54,163 nt of DNA from positions 1 to 54,163 of the forward strand of contig JAGFIZ010000019.1 of the NCBI GenBank assembly GCA_024103135.1. Direction: 5' to 3'. The notes beneath the pieces are model-generated. The model saw only the letters and a program-made list of their open reading frames with translations, had not been told where the DNA came from and did not search any database. Source of the DNA: Bradyrhizobiaceae bacterium. Lineage in GTDB: Bacteria; Bacteroidota; Ignavibacteria; Kapaibacteriales; Kapaibacteriaceae. Shown in pieces: positions 9,098 through 17,789 of the stretch (position 1 is its first letter; the number at the start of each line of letters is the position of its first letter). A program made the position numbers and the translations under genes.

Positions 9098-9278
9098 TGA
9101 TCCGTGGTTGTGGTATTACAAAGGACGGCGAAGATAGCGTTATGTCCGTGTACCGTATGATGAGTGAGCACAACAGAATCAGTGCTGCCGGTTTTATGGT
9201 ACCCGGGGTCTGTCCGATGATACAACAGGTAGTTGAAATCCCATTGCCAAGGTTTCGCTACGCCATATCTTTCAAACA
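9098..9278. promoter_or_regulatory. Divergent promoter region with one hairpin
   Basis: 181 bases separate the divergent receptor and membrane-protein genes. It contains a short hairpin: AGCAC at 9167-9171 pairs with GTGCT at 9181-9185 across a nine-base loop. TATCTTTC at 9267-9274 resembles a TAnnTTTG -10 element but sits so close to ATG 9279 that the mRNA would be nearly leaderless. No B12-box or other riboswitch core was recognised. Confidence 0.3.
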
Positions 9279-10547
9279 ATGAACACACTAACGATTCCTC
9301 GAGAGCTCGGTTTCGTCATCATTGCAGGTCTAATCCTACGAATAGCCGTTCTCTTTGCTACACCAATGGGCGAATTCGCAAAGTACGAGCAACTAGTCAT
9401 CGCAGAGCATATCGTATCGGGCAATGGATTCTACATGGCATGGCCGTATATGCCAAGCGACCCCGAGAAGCTTGCATTACTAACGTCGGACGTACCACTA
9501 TACTCAAGTGCATTCATGCCCCCGTTCGTACCAGTAGCACAGTCGGCAGTGTTTGCTGTATTCGGTGTCAGCACTGTTGGCGTGTATGCTATGCTAGTCA
9601 TTCAATGTCTAGTGGGTGCATTGATTCCGTGGCTTGTCTACCGCATTGCACTTCGCCTAACCACTAGCCGACAAGCGTTATTCGCCTCTGTCTGCTCAGT
9701 ACTGTTCGTACCTGGTCTACTCTCGTCTGCAACTCCCTCGGGTGCTGTATGGTATAGTGTTGCAGGTCTGCTAGTCGTAGACATTGCTCAGAGACTGAAC
9801 GATTCTTCACGTAACAAGTATCTACTTGGCCTAGTACTTGGTCTGCTTGCACTCATGCGTTCAGAGTTTCTTGCGATTGGCTTGGTTATCGCAAGCATTC
9901 CACTGTTTCAACGTCGGTGGAGACAAGCCATTACCGTCGCTGCCGTGATGCTCGCCGTCGTTTCGCCATGGTTGGCTCGCAACGCAATTGCGTTTGGCAA
10001 ACCAATTGGAATCATCTCGCATCCTTGGCGAGAAATCTGGCGCGGTGCAAACGAAAGAGCTATTGGTAGTGGATACGGTGCCGACAAGGAAGAGATCTGG
10101 GAAGGCAAGCTGTTCCCGCAGATCACGAAGCGGCTTGACTCAATACCAATTGACAATGAGTTCGAGCTGCATGCAGATGCCGTCTTCAAGGATGAGGCAA
10201 TGACATACATCAAGAACAATCCTGCACATTGGGCAGGACTTGGATTAAAGAAGATGGCGATGCTTTGGACAATTGATCCCTACTATCCGCGCGGTCTTCA
10301 CCCAGCGTACATTGCTCCTACGCTTATCACAAGTGCTTTAATACTCTGCGGACTCGCATTCGCCCTTGTTCAGGGAAGACCTATACTGCACCTGGCCATC
10401 ATCTTGTCATGTCTGACAGCATTGTTTGGCGTAACGTACGTCTTGCCACGCTACCAAGTCTACGTGCTTACCATCGGAATGCCCCTGATCTCGTGCATTC
10501 CGTTACCGCAATTGACGGTGCTTCAGCGACGTAGGGTGAAGCAATAG
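9279..10547 (+). CDS. Polytopic membrane protein, glycosyltransferase 39/ArnT-like
   Basis: A 422-residue inner-membrane protein with about ten hydrophobic segments. A first helix (GFVIIAGLILRIAVLFA) is followed by an extracytoplasmic loop with acidic and aromatic residues (GEFAKYEQLVIAEHIVSGNGFY). This is the layout of lipid-linked-sugar transferases of the GT-C fold (PMT/ArnT/DUF2029-like), which use a loop-1 acidic residue. A long soluble loop (~240-320) with WREIWRGANERA precedes the last helices. It probably transfers a sugar from a polyprenyl-phosphate donor to a lipid or protein; the acceptor is unknown. The stop is 9 bases from the convergent histone-like gene. Family assignment is moderate because GT-C proteins diverge strongly. 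Confidence 0.6.
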   Translation: MNTLTIPRELGFVIIAGLILRIAVLFATPMGEFAKYEQLVIAEHIVSGNGFYMAWPYMPSDPEKLALLTSDVPLYSSAFMPPFVPVAQSAVFAVFGVSTVGVYAMLVIQCLVGALIPWLVYRIALRLTTSRQALFASVCSVLFVPGLLSSATPSGAVWYSVAGLLVVDIAQRLNDSSRNKYLLGLVLGLLALMRSEFLAIGLVIASIPLFQRRWRQAITVAAVMLAVVSPWLARNAIAFGKPIGIISHPWREIWRGANERAIGSGYGADKEEIWEGKLFPQITKRLDSIPIDNEFELHADAVFKDEAMTYIKNNPAHWAGLGLKKMAMLWTIDPYYPRGLHPAYIAPTLITSALILCGLAFALVQGRPILHLAIILSCLTALFGVTYVLPRYQVYVLTIGMPLISCIPLPQLTVLQRRRVKQ

Positions 10548-10556
10548 GGACTCAGA

Positions 10557-10730
10557 CTACTTTGCCTTGCCTTCTTCAACCGAGGCCTTGTTGTAGGGCG
10601 TGATGAGTTTCTTAAGCGCATTTGCGGCTTTACGGGCAGCTGCTGCATCCTTTTTCTTTGTGCTGTTATGTGCTGCTTGAAACTCCGTGAATAGTCGGGT
10701 CATCTCTTCGTACAGTTCTTGCTTTGACAT
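10557..10730 (-). CDS. Histone H1-like (Hc1-family) small basic protein
   Basis: A 57-residue Lys/Ala-rich protein beginning MSKQELYEEMTRLFTEFQ and containing KKKDAAAARKAANALKKL. It resembles the short Hc1/histone-H1-like nucleoid proteins of Bacteroidota and Chlorobi, in which an acidic-amphipathic N-terminal helix precedes a basic AAxxARKA helix. The gene is marked by a near-perfect Shine-Dalgarno (AAGGAGG) seven bases before ATG 10730. It is monocistronic and convergent with the membrane glycosyltransferase-like gene. The expected role is DNA compaction or architectural binding in the nucleoid. The assignment rests on composition, length and motif recall, not on an alignment. Confidence 0.72.
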   Translation of the reverse strand: MSKQELYEEMTRLFTEFQAAHNSTKKKDAAAARKAANALKKLITPYNKASVEEGKAK

Positions 10731-11113
10731 GCTAACGCCTCCTTATTTGAAAAGCACCTTAATGGTATCATCCAAGTATAGCACTTCTTGATGTAAGTCT
10801 AGTACTTGGTCGTACAATTCCCTGGTGACTCAACCGCTGTCACCGATCGTCTCTATGCCGAGATTGGGCAGTCCACATACTGTGAACCACACCCGTCCAC
10901 CTACCACAACGATGGCGATAGCAGACTACCCTGGCTTAGCGTTCCTGCTGCCGATATTCTTGTAGAACATGGCGTAACTAGCCCTGTAGGTAGAGATGGA
11001 TCAAGAACATGTCGACCTGTTTGTAAAGGTTTTATCTTCGCAGAGTCGGTAGGGTTCACAAAACCAGAGAACTACAAGCCCCCTACCCATTCCATCCATC
11101 ACAACCTACGTCT
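10731..11113. other. Intergenic region between the histone-like gene and icd
   Basis: 383 bases holding the divergent promoters of the histone-like gene (-) and icd (+). An open frame across 10806-11147 overlaps icd, has no recognisable protein similarity and is Pro/Ser/Arg-rich, so I do not call it. One copy of the dispersed AGCCCCCTWCC word lies at 11077-11087, 27 bases before the icd start. No terminator or riboswitch was recognised. Confidence 0.5.
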
Positions 11114-12343
11114 ATGGAAAAAATCATTGTTGCAAACCCGATTGTAGAGCTTGACGGCGACGAGATGACGCGAATCATCTGGAAGTTCATTAAGGACAAG
11201 CTGATCCTGCCCTATCTGTCCGTAGATATCAAGTACTTTGACCTTGGTATTGAGCATCGCGATGCAACAAACGACCAGGTGACGATTGATGCAGCAAACG
11301 CAATCAAGGCCCACAATGTGGGCATCAAGTGTGCAACGATTACGCCTGACGAAGCACGCGTCAAAGAGTTTGGTCTTAAGCAAATGTGGAAGAGTCCAAA
11401 CGGCACGATTAGAAACATCCTTGATGGAACGGTGTTTCGTGAGCCAATTGTATGCAGCAACGTTCCTAGACTAGTACCGAATTGGACGGCACCGATATGC
11501 ATTGGACGTCATGCACATGGCGACCAGTACCGTGCGACGGACTTCCGTACCAAGGGTCCAGGCAAACTCACCATTACCTTCACCCCGGATGATGGTGGTG
11601 ATGCACAGTCGTTCGAAGTACACACGTTCAAGGGCGATGGCGTTGCCATGGCCATGTACAATACCGACGAGAGCATTCGTGGTTTTGCACGCGCATGTAT
11701 GAACCAAGCCGTAATGAAGAAATGGCCGCTCTACATGAGCACGAAGAATACCATCCTCAAGAAGTACGATGGTCGCTTCAAAGACATTTTCCAGGAAGTG
11801 TTCGATACCGAATTCAGTAAACAGTTTGCAGACCTCGGTATCACCTATGAGCATCGCTTGATTGACGACATGGTGGCTGCTGCACTAAAGTGGAATGGCA
11901 ACTTTGTTTGGGCTTGCAAGAATTATGACGGTGACGTGCAGAGCGACACCGTTGCACAGGGTTTCGGCTCACTTGGCTTGATGACTTCTACCCTCGTCAC
12001 ACCTGACGGAAGTACGATGGAAGCAGAAGCAGCACACGGTACCGTCACACGTCACTATCGCGATCACCAACAGGGCAAGCCTACATCGACCAACCCCATC
12101 GCTTCGATCTTTGCTTGGACAAGGGGGCTAGAGTTTCGTGGTAAACTCGACGGCAACGCTGCCCTGATCAACTTCTGCTCGACGCTTGAGCGTGTATGCG
12201 TAGATGTGGTCGAGAGCGGACGTATGACAAAGGACCTTGCCGTCTGCATCCATGGCAACCGCGTCAGTCATGGCGAACACTACCTCTACACGGAAGAGTT
12301 CCTTGACGCAATCGATCAAGAGCTTCAAAAGCGGCTGGCCTAG
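11114..12343 (+). CDS. icd: NADP-dependent isocitrate dehydrogenase
   Basis: TCA-cycle enzyme that oxidatively decarboxylates isocitrate to 2-oxoglutarate with NADP+. At 409 residues it belongs to the eukaryote-like homodimeric subfamily (type II), recognisable from [20 protein letters not shown] at the N-terminus, KSPNGTIRN (substrate-binding Ser/Asn loop), [15 protein letters not shown], the metal-ligand segment [20 protein letters not shown] and [15 protein letters not shown]. All core blocks are present and the length is normal. It leads the plus-strand metabolic run and is followed after 60 bases by the cupin gene. A copy of the dispersed word falls in codons for RGLEF, showing that the word is not a protein-level motif. 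Confidence 0.97.
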   Translation: MEKIIVANPIVELDGDEMTRIIWKFIKDKLILPYLSVDIKYFDLGIEHRDATNDQVTIDAANAIKAHNVGIKCATITPDEARVKEFGLKQMWKSPNGTIRNILDGTVFREPIVCSNVPRLVPNWTAPICIGRHAHGDQYRATDFRTKGPGKLTITFTPDDGGDAQSFEVHTFKGDGVAMAMYNTDESIRGFARACMNQAVMKKWPLYMSTKNTILKKYDGRFKDIFQEVFDTEFSKQFADLGITYEHRLIDDMVAAALKWNGNFVWACKNYDGDVQSDTVAQGFGSLGLMTSTLVTPDGSTMEAEAAHGTVTRHYRDHQQGKPTSTNPIASIFAWTRGLEFRGKLDGNAALINFCSTLERVCVDVVESGRMTKDLAVCIHGNRVSHGEHYLYTEEFLDAIDQELQKRLA

Positions 12344-12403
12344 TACGCACAGTACACCTGTGTATCGTGCCAAGCTGTCCCTTGCATAGGGATAGGCAAA
12401 GTC

Positions 12404-12868
12404 ATGACCGACGACCTCATCACGCAACTCTGCCTGCAACCTCACCCAGAGGGCGGTTTCTACAGAGAGTATTACCGTGCCGACGTAATGGTCAGCACGG
12501 CTCGTGGTATGCGTCCAGCATCGACCGCCATCTACTTCCTACTTGGTCCCACCGATATATCTCGGCTCCATCGAATACAGAGCGACGAGCTATGGTGCTG
12601 GCACAGTGGCGGCCTAATCACGCTCACCGTGATCGCTGCGGACGGAACTCTCACCCAGCACGTGCTGGGTCCGCCCTCCCAAGGCGGATCCTACACAATC
12701 GTTGTCCGCGCTGGCCAATGGTTTGGTGCAACGACGAACAACCAAGGAGTTCTGGTTAGTGCTGTGGTAGCACCCGGTTTTGACTTTGCCGATTTTGAGC
12801 TCGGTTCGCGCCACGAGCTCGAGGCAGCCTACCCACACCTTGTCGATCACATCCGACGTCTCACGTAG
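12404..12868 (+). CDS. DUF985 / cupin-5 family protein
   Basis: A 154-residue single-domain cupin. HPEGGFYREYYR at the N-terminus, STAIYFLLGPTDISRLHRI and DELWCWHSGG are the family's conserved blocks; the HRI...DELW..H arrangement forms the beta-barrel pocket. A C-terminal VAPGFDFADFELG block completes the domain. The biochemical function of DUF985 proteins is not established; a small-molecule isomerase or epimerase-type role is often guessed from the fold. It sits between icd and a small membrane protein gene and may be cotranscribed. Start ATG 12404 is the only sensible one. Confidence 0.88.
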   Translation: MTDDLITQLCLQPHPEGGFYREYYRADVMVSTARGMRPASTAIYFLLGPTDISRLHRIQSDELWCWHSGGLITLTVIAADGTLTQHVLGPPSQGGSYTIVVRAGQWFGATTNNQGVLVSAVVAPGFDFADFELGSRHELEAAYPHLVDHIRRLT

Positions 12869-12947
12869 TACAAAGCCCCCTACCTCGACATTTCGGAGCA
12901 GCCTGGCCAGGTAATGGTAGTTACGCGTCAACTACGTAACTTGCCAC

Positions 12948-13199
12948 ATGGCAAAAACAGCACAAACAAAGAAGCAGAAGGTTAGCTGGGTTCATCCTTG
13001 GACCAGTAAGCAGTTCATGTACCTTGGCATCGGCATTGCCGTCATTATCGTTGGCTTCTTGCTACTTGCGACGGGCGTTGGTTCTGGTTGGGACAATCCA
13101 CTTGCTGTAAACGTTGCACCTGTTGTTCTTGTGATTGGCTACTGCGTTGTTGTACCGTGGGCAATCATGAGTGGATCAAAAAAATCTGACCAACAATGA
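12948..13199 (+). CDS. DUF3098-type small membrane protein
   Basis: 83 residues with a basic cytoplasmic N-terminus (KTAQTKKQKVSW) and two transmembrane helices (~26-44 YLGIGIAVIIVGFLLLATG; ~56-74 VAPVVLVIGYCVVVPWAIM). Length, helix spacing and the WDNPLAVNVAPVVLVIGY loop resemble DUF3098 proteins found across Bacteroidota. Function is unknown. The stop codon overlaps the start of the YkvA-like gene as ATGA, so the two are translationally coupled. lysA follows with a further overlap, which makes this a compact three-gene unit. Confidence 0.75.
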   Translation: MAKTAQTKKQKVSWVHPWTSKQFMYLGIGIAVIIVGFLLLATGVGSGWDNPLAVNVAPVVLVIGYCVVVPWAIMSGSKKSDQQ

Positions 13200-13531
13200 C
13201 GTCTTCTGTGCGACCAGAAGATGAGGTCGCGATTCTCGATAGAACAGAACGTCGACTTCGATCTAAACGAACCTTGGCTCTTGCCGGAGAACTCCTCTGG
13301 CAAATACGGTTGCTTGTTGCAATGATGCGCGACAAGACGTTTGTGATGACGTGGAAGGCCAAGTCAGTCATCCTCGGTGCCTTGGTCTACTTCCTTCTAC
13401 CAACTGATGCAGTACCGGACATACTTCCAATCGTCGGATTCGTCGACGATAGTGTTGTCATTGGTGCCGTGATCAAACAACTTTCTCAAGAGATTGCTCG
13501 CTACAAGGAACATCGTTCGTGGAACTCGTAA
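13196..13531 (+). CDS. YkvA/DUF1232 family membrane protein
   Basis: 111 residues. The C-terminal half carries the DUF1232 signature: a hydrophobic helix ALVYFLLPTDAVPDILPIVGFVDDSVVIG in which the PxDxxPD and GFxDD elements are diagnostic (13373-13471). The N-terminal half is a basic amphipathic segment. Members are small inner-membrane proteins of unknown function. The gene overlaps the DUF3098 stop (ATGA) and overlaps the lysA start by 13 bases. Confidence 0.85.
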   Translation: MTSSVRPEDEVAILDRTERRLRSKRTLALAGELLWQIRLLVAMMRDKTFVMTWKAKSVILGALVYFLLPTDAVPDILPIVGFVDDSVVIGAVIKQLSQEIARYKEHRSWNS

Positions 13532-14751
13532 ACGGCACTTACAACATTGGTGGCGTAGCCATCTCAGATCTTACCGCGATGGCTGGACTGCCTGTTTACG
13601 TCTACGACGCAGCCGTAATCGAGCGTCAAGCACGGCGTCTATCACAAGCGTTTAGCGGCTTCCCACATCGCATCATGTTTGCCGCAAAGGCACTCACCAA
13701 CGTGAACGTACTGGCGTATATGCGGACGCTTGGCGTAGGCCTCGACACCGTGAGCATCGAGGAAGTGCACCTTGGATTGCATGCCGGATACAAACCGTCC
13801 GAGATCCTCTACACGCCAAACATGGAGTCATACTCCGAGCTTGCACAGGCAGTTAGCCTTGGTGTGCAAGTAAACATTGATGCAATCTCGGTGCTCGAAC
13901 GCTTTGGACACGATTATGGCAACAGTGTACCAATTGCCATTCGTGTGAATCCACACATCATGGCCGGTGGTAACGACCGGATTAGCACGGGACATATCGA
14001 CAGTAAGTTCGGCATCTCCATCCACCAGATGCGACACGTACAGCGCGTAGTTGCGAGCAATCGTTTGCACGTGAACGGCTTGCACATGCATACCGGTAGC
14101 GACATTCTTGATGCTGACGTGTTCTTGCAGGGGGCTGAGTTGTTACTGGAAATTGCAGAGCAATTCCCCGATGTACGATTCCTGGACTTTGGTAGCGGAT
14201 TCAAGGTGCCGTACAAACCCGACGACATAGGCACCGATGTCGAACTGCTAGGTGAACGCCTTGCTGCTCGCATTCAGGCATTCAACGCAACACGCAACCA
14301 ACCAATAGAAGTGTGGTTTGAGCCCGGTAAGTTCTTGGTGAGTGAGGCAGGACACTTCCTAGTACGCGTTAACGTGATCAAGCAGACTACTGCAACCGTG
14401 TTTGCTGGCGTCGACAGTGGTCTCAACCACTTGATTCGGCCAATGATGTATGGTTCTCACCACGAGATCGTCAATGTCTCGAATCCCGACGGAACACCGC
14501 GGATTTACACGGTCGTAGGTTATATCTGCGAGACGGATACCTTCGGCTGGGACAGGAAACTCAACGAGGTCCGTGAAGGTGACGTACTGGCCTTTAAGAA
14601 TGCCGGTGCATACGGATACTCCATGAGCTCGAACTACAATGCACGGCTCCGTCCTGCCGAGATTTTGGTAAAGGACGGACAAGCACACATCATCCGCAGA
14701 CGCGAGACCATTGATGATTTGCTAGCTACGCAAATCAAAATCTCAATGTAA
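13519..14751 (+). CDS. lysA: Diaminopimelate decarboxylase
   Basis: PLP-dependent last step of lysine biosynthesis: meso-diaminopimelate to L-lysine and CO2. The alanine-racemase-like TIM barrel has the Schiff-base lysine Lys57 (MFAAKA), HMHTGSDI, the FGSGFK phosphate loop and EPGKFLVSEAG. The C-terminal beta-barrel has CETDTFG (the catalytic Cys loop, normally CESGD) and GAYGYSMSSNYN. 410 residues is normal. The start is GTG 13519 with AAGGAA nine bases upstream, inside the end of the YkvA-like gene; no ATG fits better. The 3' end overlaps the convergent outer-membrane protein gene by 17 bases. Confidence 0.95.
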   Translation: MELVNGTYNIGGVAISDLTAMAGLPVYVYDAAVIERQARRLSQAFSGFPHRIMFAAKALTNVNVLAYMRTLGVGLDTVSIEEVHLGLHAGYKPSEILYTPNMESYSELAQAVSLGVQVNIDAISVLERFGHDYGNSVPIAIRVNPHIMAGGNDRISTGHIDSKFGISIHQMRHVQRVVASNRLHVNGLHMHTGSDILDADVFLQGAELLLEIAEQFPDVRFLDFGSGFKVPYKPDDIGTDVELLGERLAARIQAFNATRNQPIEVWFEPGKFLVSEAGHFLVRVNVIKQTTATVFAGVDSGLNHLIRPMMYGSHHEIVNVSNPDGTPRIYTVVGYICETDTFGWDRKLNEVREGDVLAFKNAGAYGYSMSSNYNARLRPAEILVKDGQAHIIRRRETIDDLLATQIKISM

Positions 14752-15598
14752 CATTTACGCTGTAGTTAAAGAAGTTCAGCGGCGCCGCCGTATCGAATGG
14801 CCAGTTCATTTGATTCTGCCGTAGTGCTTTGAAGCCCATGGTAATGCCATTTCTTACGATGAAGTGAATGATTGGCACAGCCCATGGCGAGCTTTTTCCA
14901 ACAGCCTTTACAAACTCATTTCCGATGGCAGACGATATTGCTTCGATTGTACCGCTCATTAACCAATACCAGAACATGTGTCGCTCATACATTTGCGTCC
15001 ACTCAAATCCGACGCCAAGCGAGACTGGTTCTGCAATGGTATAGCCAATGCTAGCCCGTGCACTCTCGCCAAACCTTAGTCCATCAAAACGATTCTGCAG
15101 CTGTGCTGCAATGGCACTATCGGCCCCGATTGACGGGAACGACAGGACAGACCAGTTTAGCCCAGCGGACGAGCTGCCTAGATCTAGTGAACTTGTGCCG
15201 GCTTCATTCAATGCGTAGCCATAGGATTTTGACACTTCAAGGCCAAAACGCCATGATTCAACGGATGCCTTGCCCCCTAATGAATCACCGGCCTTACTAT
15301 AGTGCAGGTGTAAACCGCCGCTGTTGCGCTGAATGATGGTCGAAGCAAACTCAGTGTTAGAAGTTCCATAGCCAAACACTGCTCCAAACGTTGTGCTGTT
15401 GACGAAGCCTGGCTTGCTGTCAAACGTAAAGGTCGTTGTCCCCCCTGTTACTGCCATGTATGGCTTTTCCAGTTCGACAAGCTTGAGGTCAAGCGTGTTC
15501 TTCATAACCTTTGTTGTATCGGTCTGAGCTCCAACGTGCAGTGTACATGTACATACAAGCACAACGGTTGCAATCGCGAGACTTAGTAAGTGTTTCAT
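14735..15598 (-). CDS. Predicted outer-membrane protein (unknown family)
   Basis: 287 residues with a signal peptide (MKHLLSLAIATVVLVCTCTLHVGAQ) and a C-terminus SVNVTLRF ending in Phe, the usual signature for BAM-inserted beta-barrels. Alternating Gly/aromatic strands fill ~45-200. An unusual hydrophobic helical stretch (~215-262, WYWLMSGTIEAISSAIGNEFV...VPIIHFIVRNGI) interrupts the barrel. The frame stays open 29 codons upstream, but ATG 15598 is preferred: it begins the signal peptide, has GAGGAA upstream and lies 4 bases after the stop of the Arg/Gly-rich gene, implying coupling. I do not recognise the family. Confidence 0.7.
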   Translation of the reverse strand: MKHLLSLAIATVVLVCTCTLHVGAQTDTTKVMKNTLDLKLVELEKPYMAVTGGTTTFTFDSKPGFVNSTTFGAVFGYGTSNTEFASTIIQRNSGGLHLHYSKAGDSLGGKASVESWRFGLEVSKSYGYALNEAGTSSLDLGSSSAGLNWSVLSFPSIGADSAIAAQLQNRFDGLRFGESARASIGYTIAEPVSLGVGFEWTQMYERHMFWYWLMSGTIEAISSAIGNEFVKAVGKSSPWAVPIIHFIVRNGITMGFKALRQNQMNWPFDTAAPLNFFNYSVNVTLRF

Positions 15599-15602
15599 CA
15601 CA

Positions 15603-17051
15603 CTATTCCTCACTTGGTTTTGAATCCGAATCTGGTTTGTGCCGCCGACTACGCATTTTACGCTCGGAAGGTTTCCGTGGATCAAGATTTTCCTTGTACA
15701 TGAACATGTCGGACGTGTAGACCGTGCTACGTCCTGGTTCTTTGCGGGTTCGCCTTTTAGCTACGCCAAAGCTCATGCGCCCCTTGCCCGATCCTTTTCT
15801 CCCAGGCCTACCTTGGTTGCCTCTTCTATTGCTGGCTTGACGGGTTAGTGGCGATTCCGAGGTGAGTGGTTGCACGTCACCGTTGTAGTCAGGGCGTGGA
15901 TGACGTTGACCTTGCCTGCGATCACCTGTACGGTGGCGATTCCTGTTCTGTCCTCCATGCCGCTGCCCACCGCGCTGATTCCTATTGCGCTGACCGTCAC
16001 GCTGCGATCTATCCCGCTGTCCATCATGTCCCTGCCGATCATAACGTCGTTGATCGTCGGCATCGTCAGGCCGACGATTGTACTGGTACCCATCATTGCG
16101 TTCTCTTCTGTCGTATTGATCGTTTCGGTGAGAGCGCTGATGTCCGCCAGATTCGTGACTCCGCCGTCTACCACGACGTCCACGATCTCGATACCCACGA
16201 TCTCGATATCCACGGTCGCGTCGGTCTCCTTCTGCAGGGAGCGAAGTCTGCTCGGAGGGCGATGCTATGACGTCCTGTTCTTCCCCGCCCGCTGCTTCGG
16301 CAGTTACGGACTCCTGAACGGTATCGATTGGTGTCGGATCACTTGTTTCGGTAGAATTCTCAGGGTCTTCGGACTTGCGTTTAGGTGGTCGACCACGTTT
16401 ACGGCGCTCTGGACTCGTTGCTGCAACGTGCTGGGTCTCCGTAGTCTCACTGCTAGCGACGGTGCTGTCCACTTGGTCAACTGAAGTCGCAACTGTTGCT
16501 TGATGCTCCTCACGTGCAACATCAGCTGAAGCATCTTCTGGTCGTCTGCTACGCCTTCTACGGCTGGCTTCATCAGCCCTTGATTCAAAGTGTCTGCCCT
16601 GATCGCGGTCATCACCGCGTTTGTTGTCGTGTTTGCTGTCTTGTCCGTTGCCTTGTTTGTTGTTAGGGTTGCCACTGCGTCCGTCGCCATCACCGCGTCT
16701 GCGAGTTTGGTCTCGTTGATGACTTCGGTTGCGTCCGCCTTGGTTTCTGCCAAAGCGATTGCCTTGATTTCTACTATTTCTCCCCTGTGAACGACCGCTT
16801 GAATCTAGTGGTTGCTCAGGGTCTGGTTGCTCATCGAATGCCCGTTCAGGCCGATGGCTTGAATACTGAGGGTTCTGCCCTCGTACATAGGATGGGTCGT
16901 AAGCCGATGGAGGTTGTGAGTATTGTGAAGATCTACGCTTACGGTTATGAAGCAGCGATGTGGTGCTTTCATTCGTAAGCGGTTGTTGTTCTCCATCTCC
17001 CCCGCGGCGCCTGCCGCGTCGGCCACGGCCTTGTCTGCCGTTGTTCTGCAT
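15603..17051 (-). CDS. Arg/Gly/Asp-rich intrinsically disordered nucleic-acid-binding-type protein
   Basis: 482 residues of low-complexity sequence without a globular domain that I recognise. The N-terminus is RGG-like (GRQGRGRRGRRRGG) and the middle is Asn/Arg/Gln/Asp rich. An AT-hook-like core KRGRPPKRK lies at ~228, an acidic/Ser/Thr segment at ~235-275 and tandem GYRDRG units at ~287-300. The C-terminal ~65 residues look more ordered (SFGVAKRRTRKEP, TSDMFMYKENLDPRKPSERK). A short motif, QPLT[NS]ES, occurs once near each end (~residues 23 and 396). The composition suggests RNA or DNA binding and possibly condensate formation; similar tails occur on Rho, RNase E/G and pseudouridine synthases of this phylum, but here there is no catalytic part. 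The reading frame is real: it is long, has normal start context and leads into the outer-membrane gene 4 bases later. Confidence 0.72.
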   Translation of the reverse strand: MQNNGRQGRGRRGRRRGGDGEQQPLTNESTTSLLHNRKRRSSQYSQPPSAYDPSYVRGQNPQYSSHRPERAFDEQPDPEQPLDSSGRSQGRNSRNQGNRFGRNQGGRNRSHQRDQTRRRGDGDGRSGNPNNKQGNGQDSKHDNKRGDDRDQGRHFESRADEASRRRRSRRPEDASADVAREEHQATVATSVDQVDSTVASSETTETQHVAATSPERRKRGRPPKRKSEDPENSTETSDPTPIDTVQESVTAEAAGGEEQDVIASPSEQTSLPAEGDRRDRGYRDRGYRDRGRRGRRRSHESGGHQRSHRNDQYDRRERNDGYQYNRRPDDADDQRRYDRQGHDGQRDRSQRDGQRNRNQRGGQRHGGQNRNRHRTGDRRQGQRHPRPDYNGDVQPLTSESPLTRQASNRRGNQGRPGRKGSGKGRMSFGVAKRRTRKEPGRSTVYTSDMFMYKENLDPRKPSERKMRSRRHKPDSDSKPSEE

Positions 17052-17083
17052 GAGTTGTGGGGTAAGTAACTAGGTCTGTCGTA

Positions 17084-17126
17084 AGAGACTACGTGTCTCT
17101 CATCTGTGCGGCACAAATTGTTGTGC
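17084..17126. promoter_or_regulatory. Two adjacent small hairpins between redoxin and Arg-rich genes
   Basis: AGAGAC (17084-17089) pairs with GTCTCT (17095-17100), and GCACAA (17111-17116) pairs with TTGTGC (17121-17126). Both are perfect 6-bp stems. They lie in the 108-base gap before the Arg/Gly-rich gene (-) and after the redoxin gene (-). Neither is followed by a T-run on the minus strand, so a leader structure or operator is as likely as termination. Confidence 0.35.
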
Positions 17127-17159
17127 TCTGATAGAACGCCTATGAAAAAATACGAAAAA

Positions 17160-17789
17160 TCAGTTCTCGCGCCACTTGATGCCACAGCCAATGGCCTTGG
17201 TTGTGGACACTTCGGGCACGTTTCCCTTTTCGAGTGCAGCGATCGCATCTTCTACGAAGCGTGCCTCGACTGCTGTCTCGTCGCGTGGATTGTCGTCAAT
17301 CGCTCCGATGTACTCAACCACAAATCCCGTCTTCGTGCTACGCAGCAAGAAGACGTGCGGGGTACGCCGTGCACCGTATGCCTTAGCAACAGTCTGATTG
17401 CCATCAGCAACATACGCGAACGTGTAGGCACTATCCTTGGCGCGCTGTTGCATGTGCTCAAAACTATCCTCGGGCTCGACGGCGGGATCGTTAGGGTTGA
17501 TGGCCAGGACAGGCCATCCGGCTGAAGCGTACTTCGCGTGGAGCTCCTTGATGCGCTTCTCGTATGCTTGGGCAAATGGACAGCTATTACACGTAAAGAC
17601 CATGATGATGCCCTTTGCTCCGCGATATGAAGCAAGCGAAACCATTTGACTGTCGACGTTCATGAGTCGGAAGTCCGGCGCCTTACTTCCAATGGTCACG
17701 CCTTCGGGCAACGCAGAGGTGTACTGTGCTATTGTTTGTAGTGAGCCAAGCACTAGGATTACGAAGGCAAGGATTGGAAGGGGGCTCAT
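17160..17789 (-). CDS. Thioredoxin-fold redoxin (AhpC/TSA-like), exported
   Basis: 209 residues: an N-terminal signal or anchor helix (PILAFVILVLGSLQTIAQ), then an AhpC/TSA-like domain beginning IGSKAPDFRLMNVDSQMVSL. The active site is C67-N-S-C70 (FTCNSCPFAQAY), a thioredoxin-like CxxC at the position used by peroxiredoxin-like disulfide reductases. GARRTPHVFLL is the cis-Pro loop. It probably acts in the periplasm as a thiol reductase or antioxidant. Its start overlaps the stop of the TlpA-like gene (ATGA). A copy of the dispersed word covers the start codon region (codons SPLP). Confidence 0.87.
   Translation of the reverse strand: MSPLPILAFVILVLGSLQTIAQYTSALPEGVTIGSKAPDFRLMNVDSQMVSLASYRGAKGIIMVFTCNSCPFAQAYEKRIKELHAKYASAGWPVLAINPNDPAVEPEDSFEHMQQRAKDSAYTFAYVADGNQTVAKAYGARRTPHVFLLRSTKTGFVVEYIGAIDDNPRDETAVEARFVEDAIAALEKGNVPEVSTTKAIGCGIKWREN

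Noticed and set aside
9098..9278. Cobalamin or other riboswitch upstream of the BtuB-like receptor
   Set aside because: Only one small hairpin was visible; no B12-box-like core or matching arrangement of stems was found by eye.
10806..11147. Possible 113-residue gene before icd
   Set aside because: No recognisable similarity, Pro/Ser/Arg-rich composition, overlaps the icd start and contains promoter-region sequence.
12347..12361. CACAG/CTGTG hairpin after icd as a terminator
   Set aside because: Five-bp stem with no T-run; too weak to call.
15870..16484. Plus-strand frames of up to 204 residues antisense to the Arg-rich gene
   Set aside because: Produced by codon composition of the Arg/Gly-rich minus-strand gene; low-complexity Val/Thr/Ile sequence with no family.
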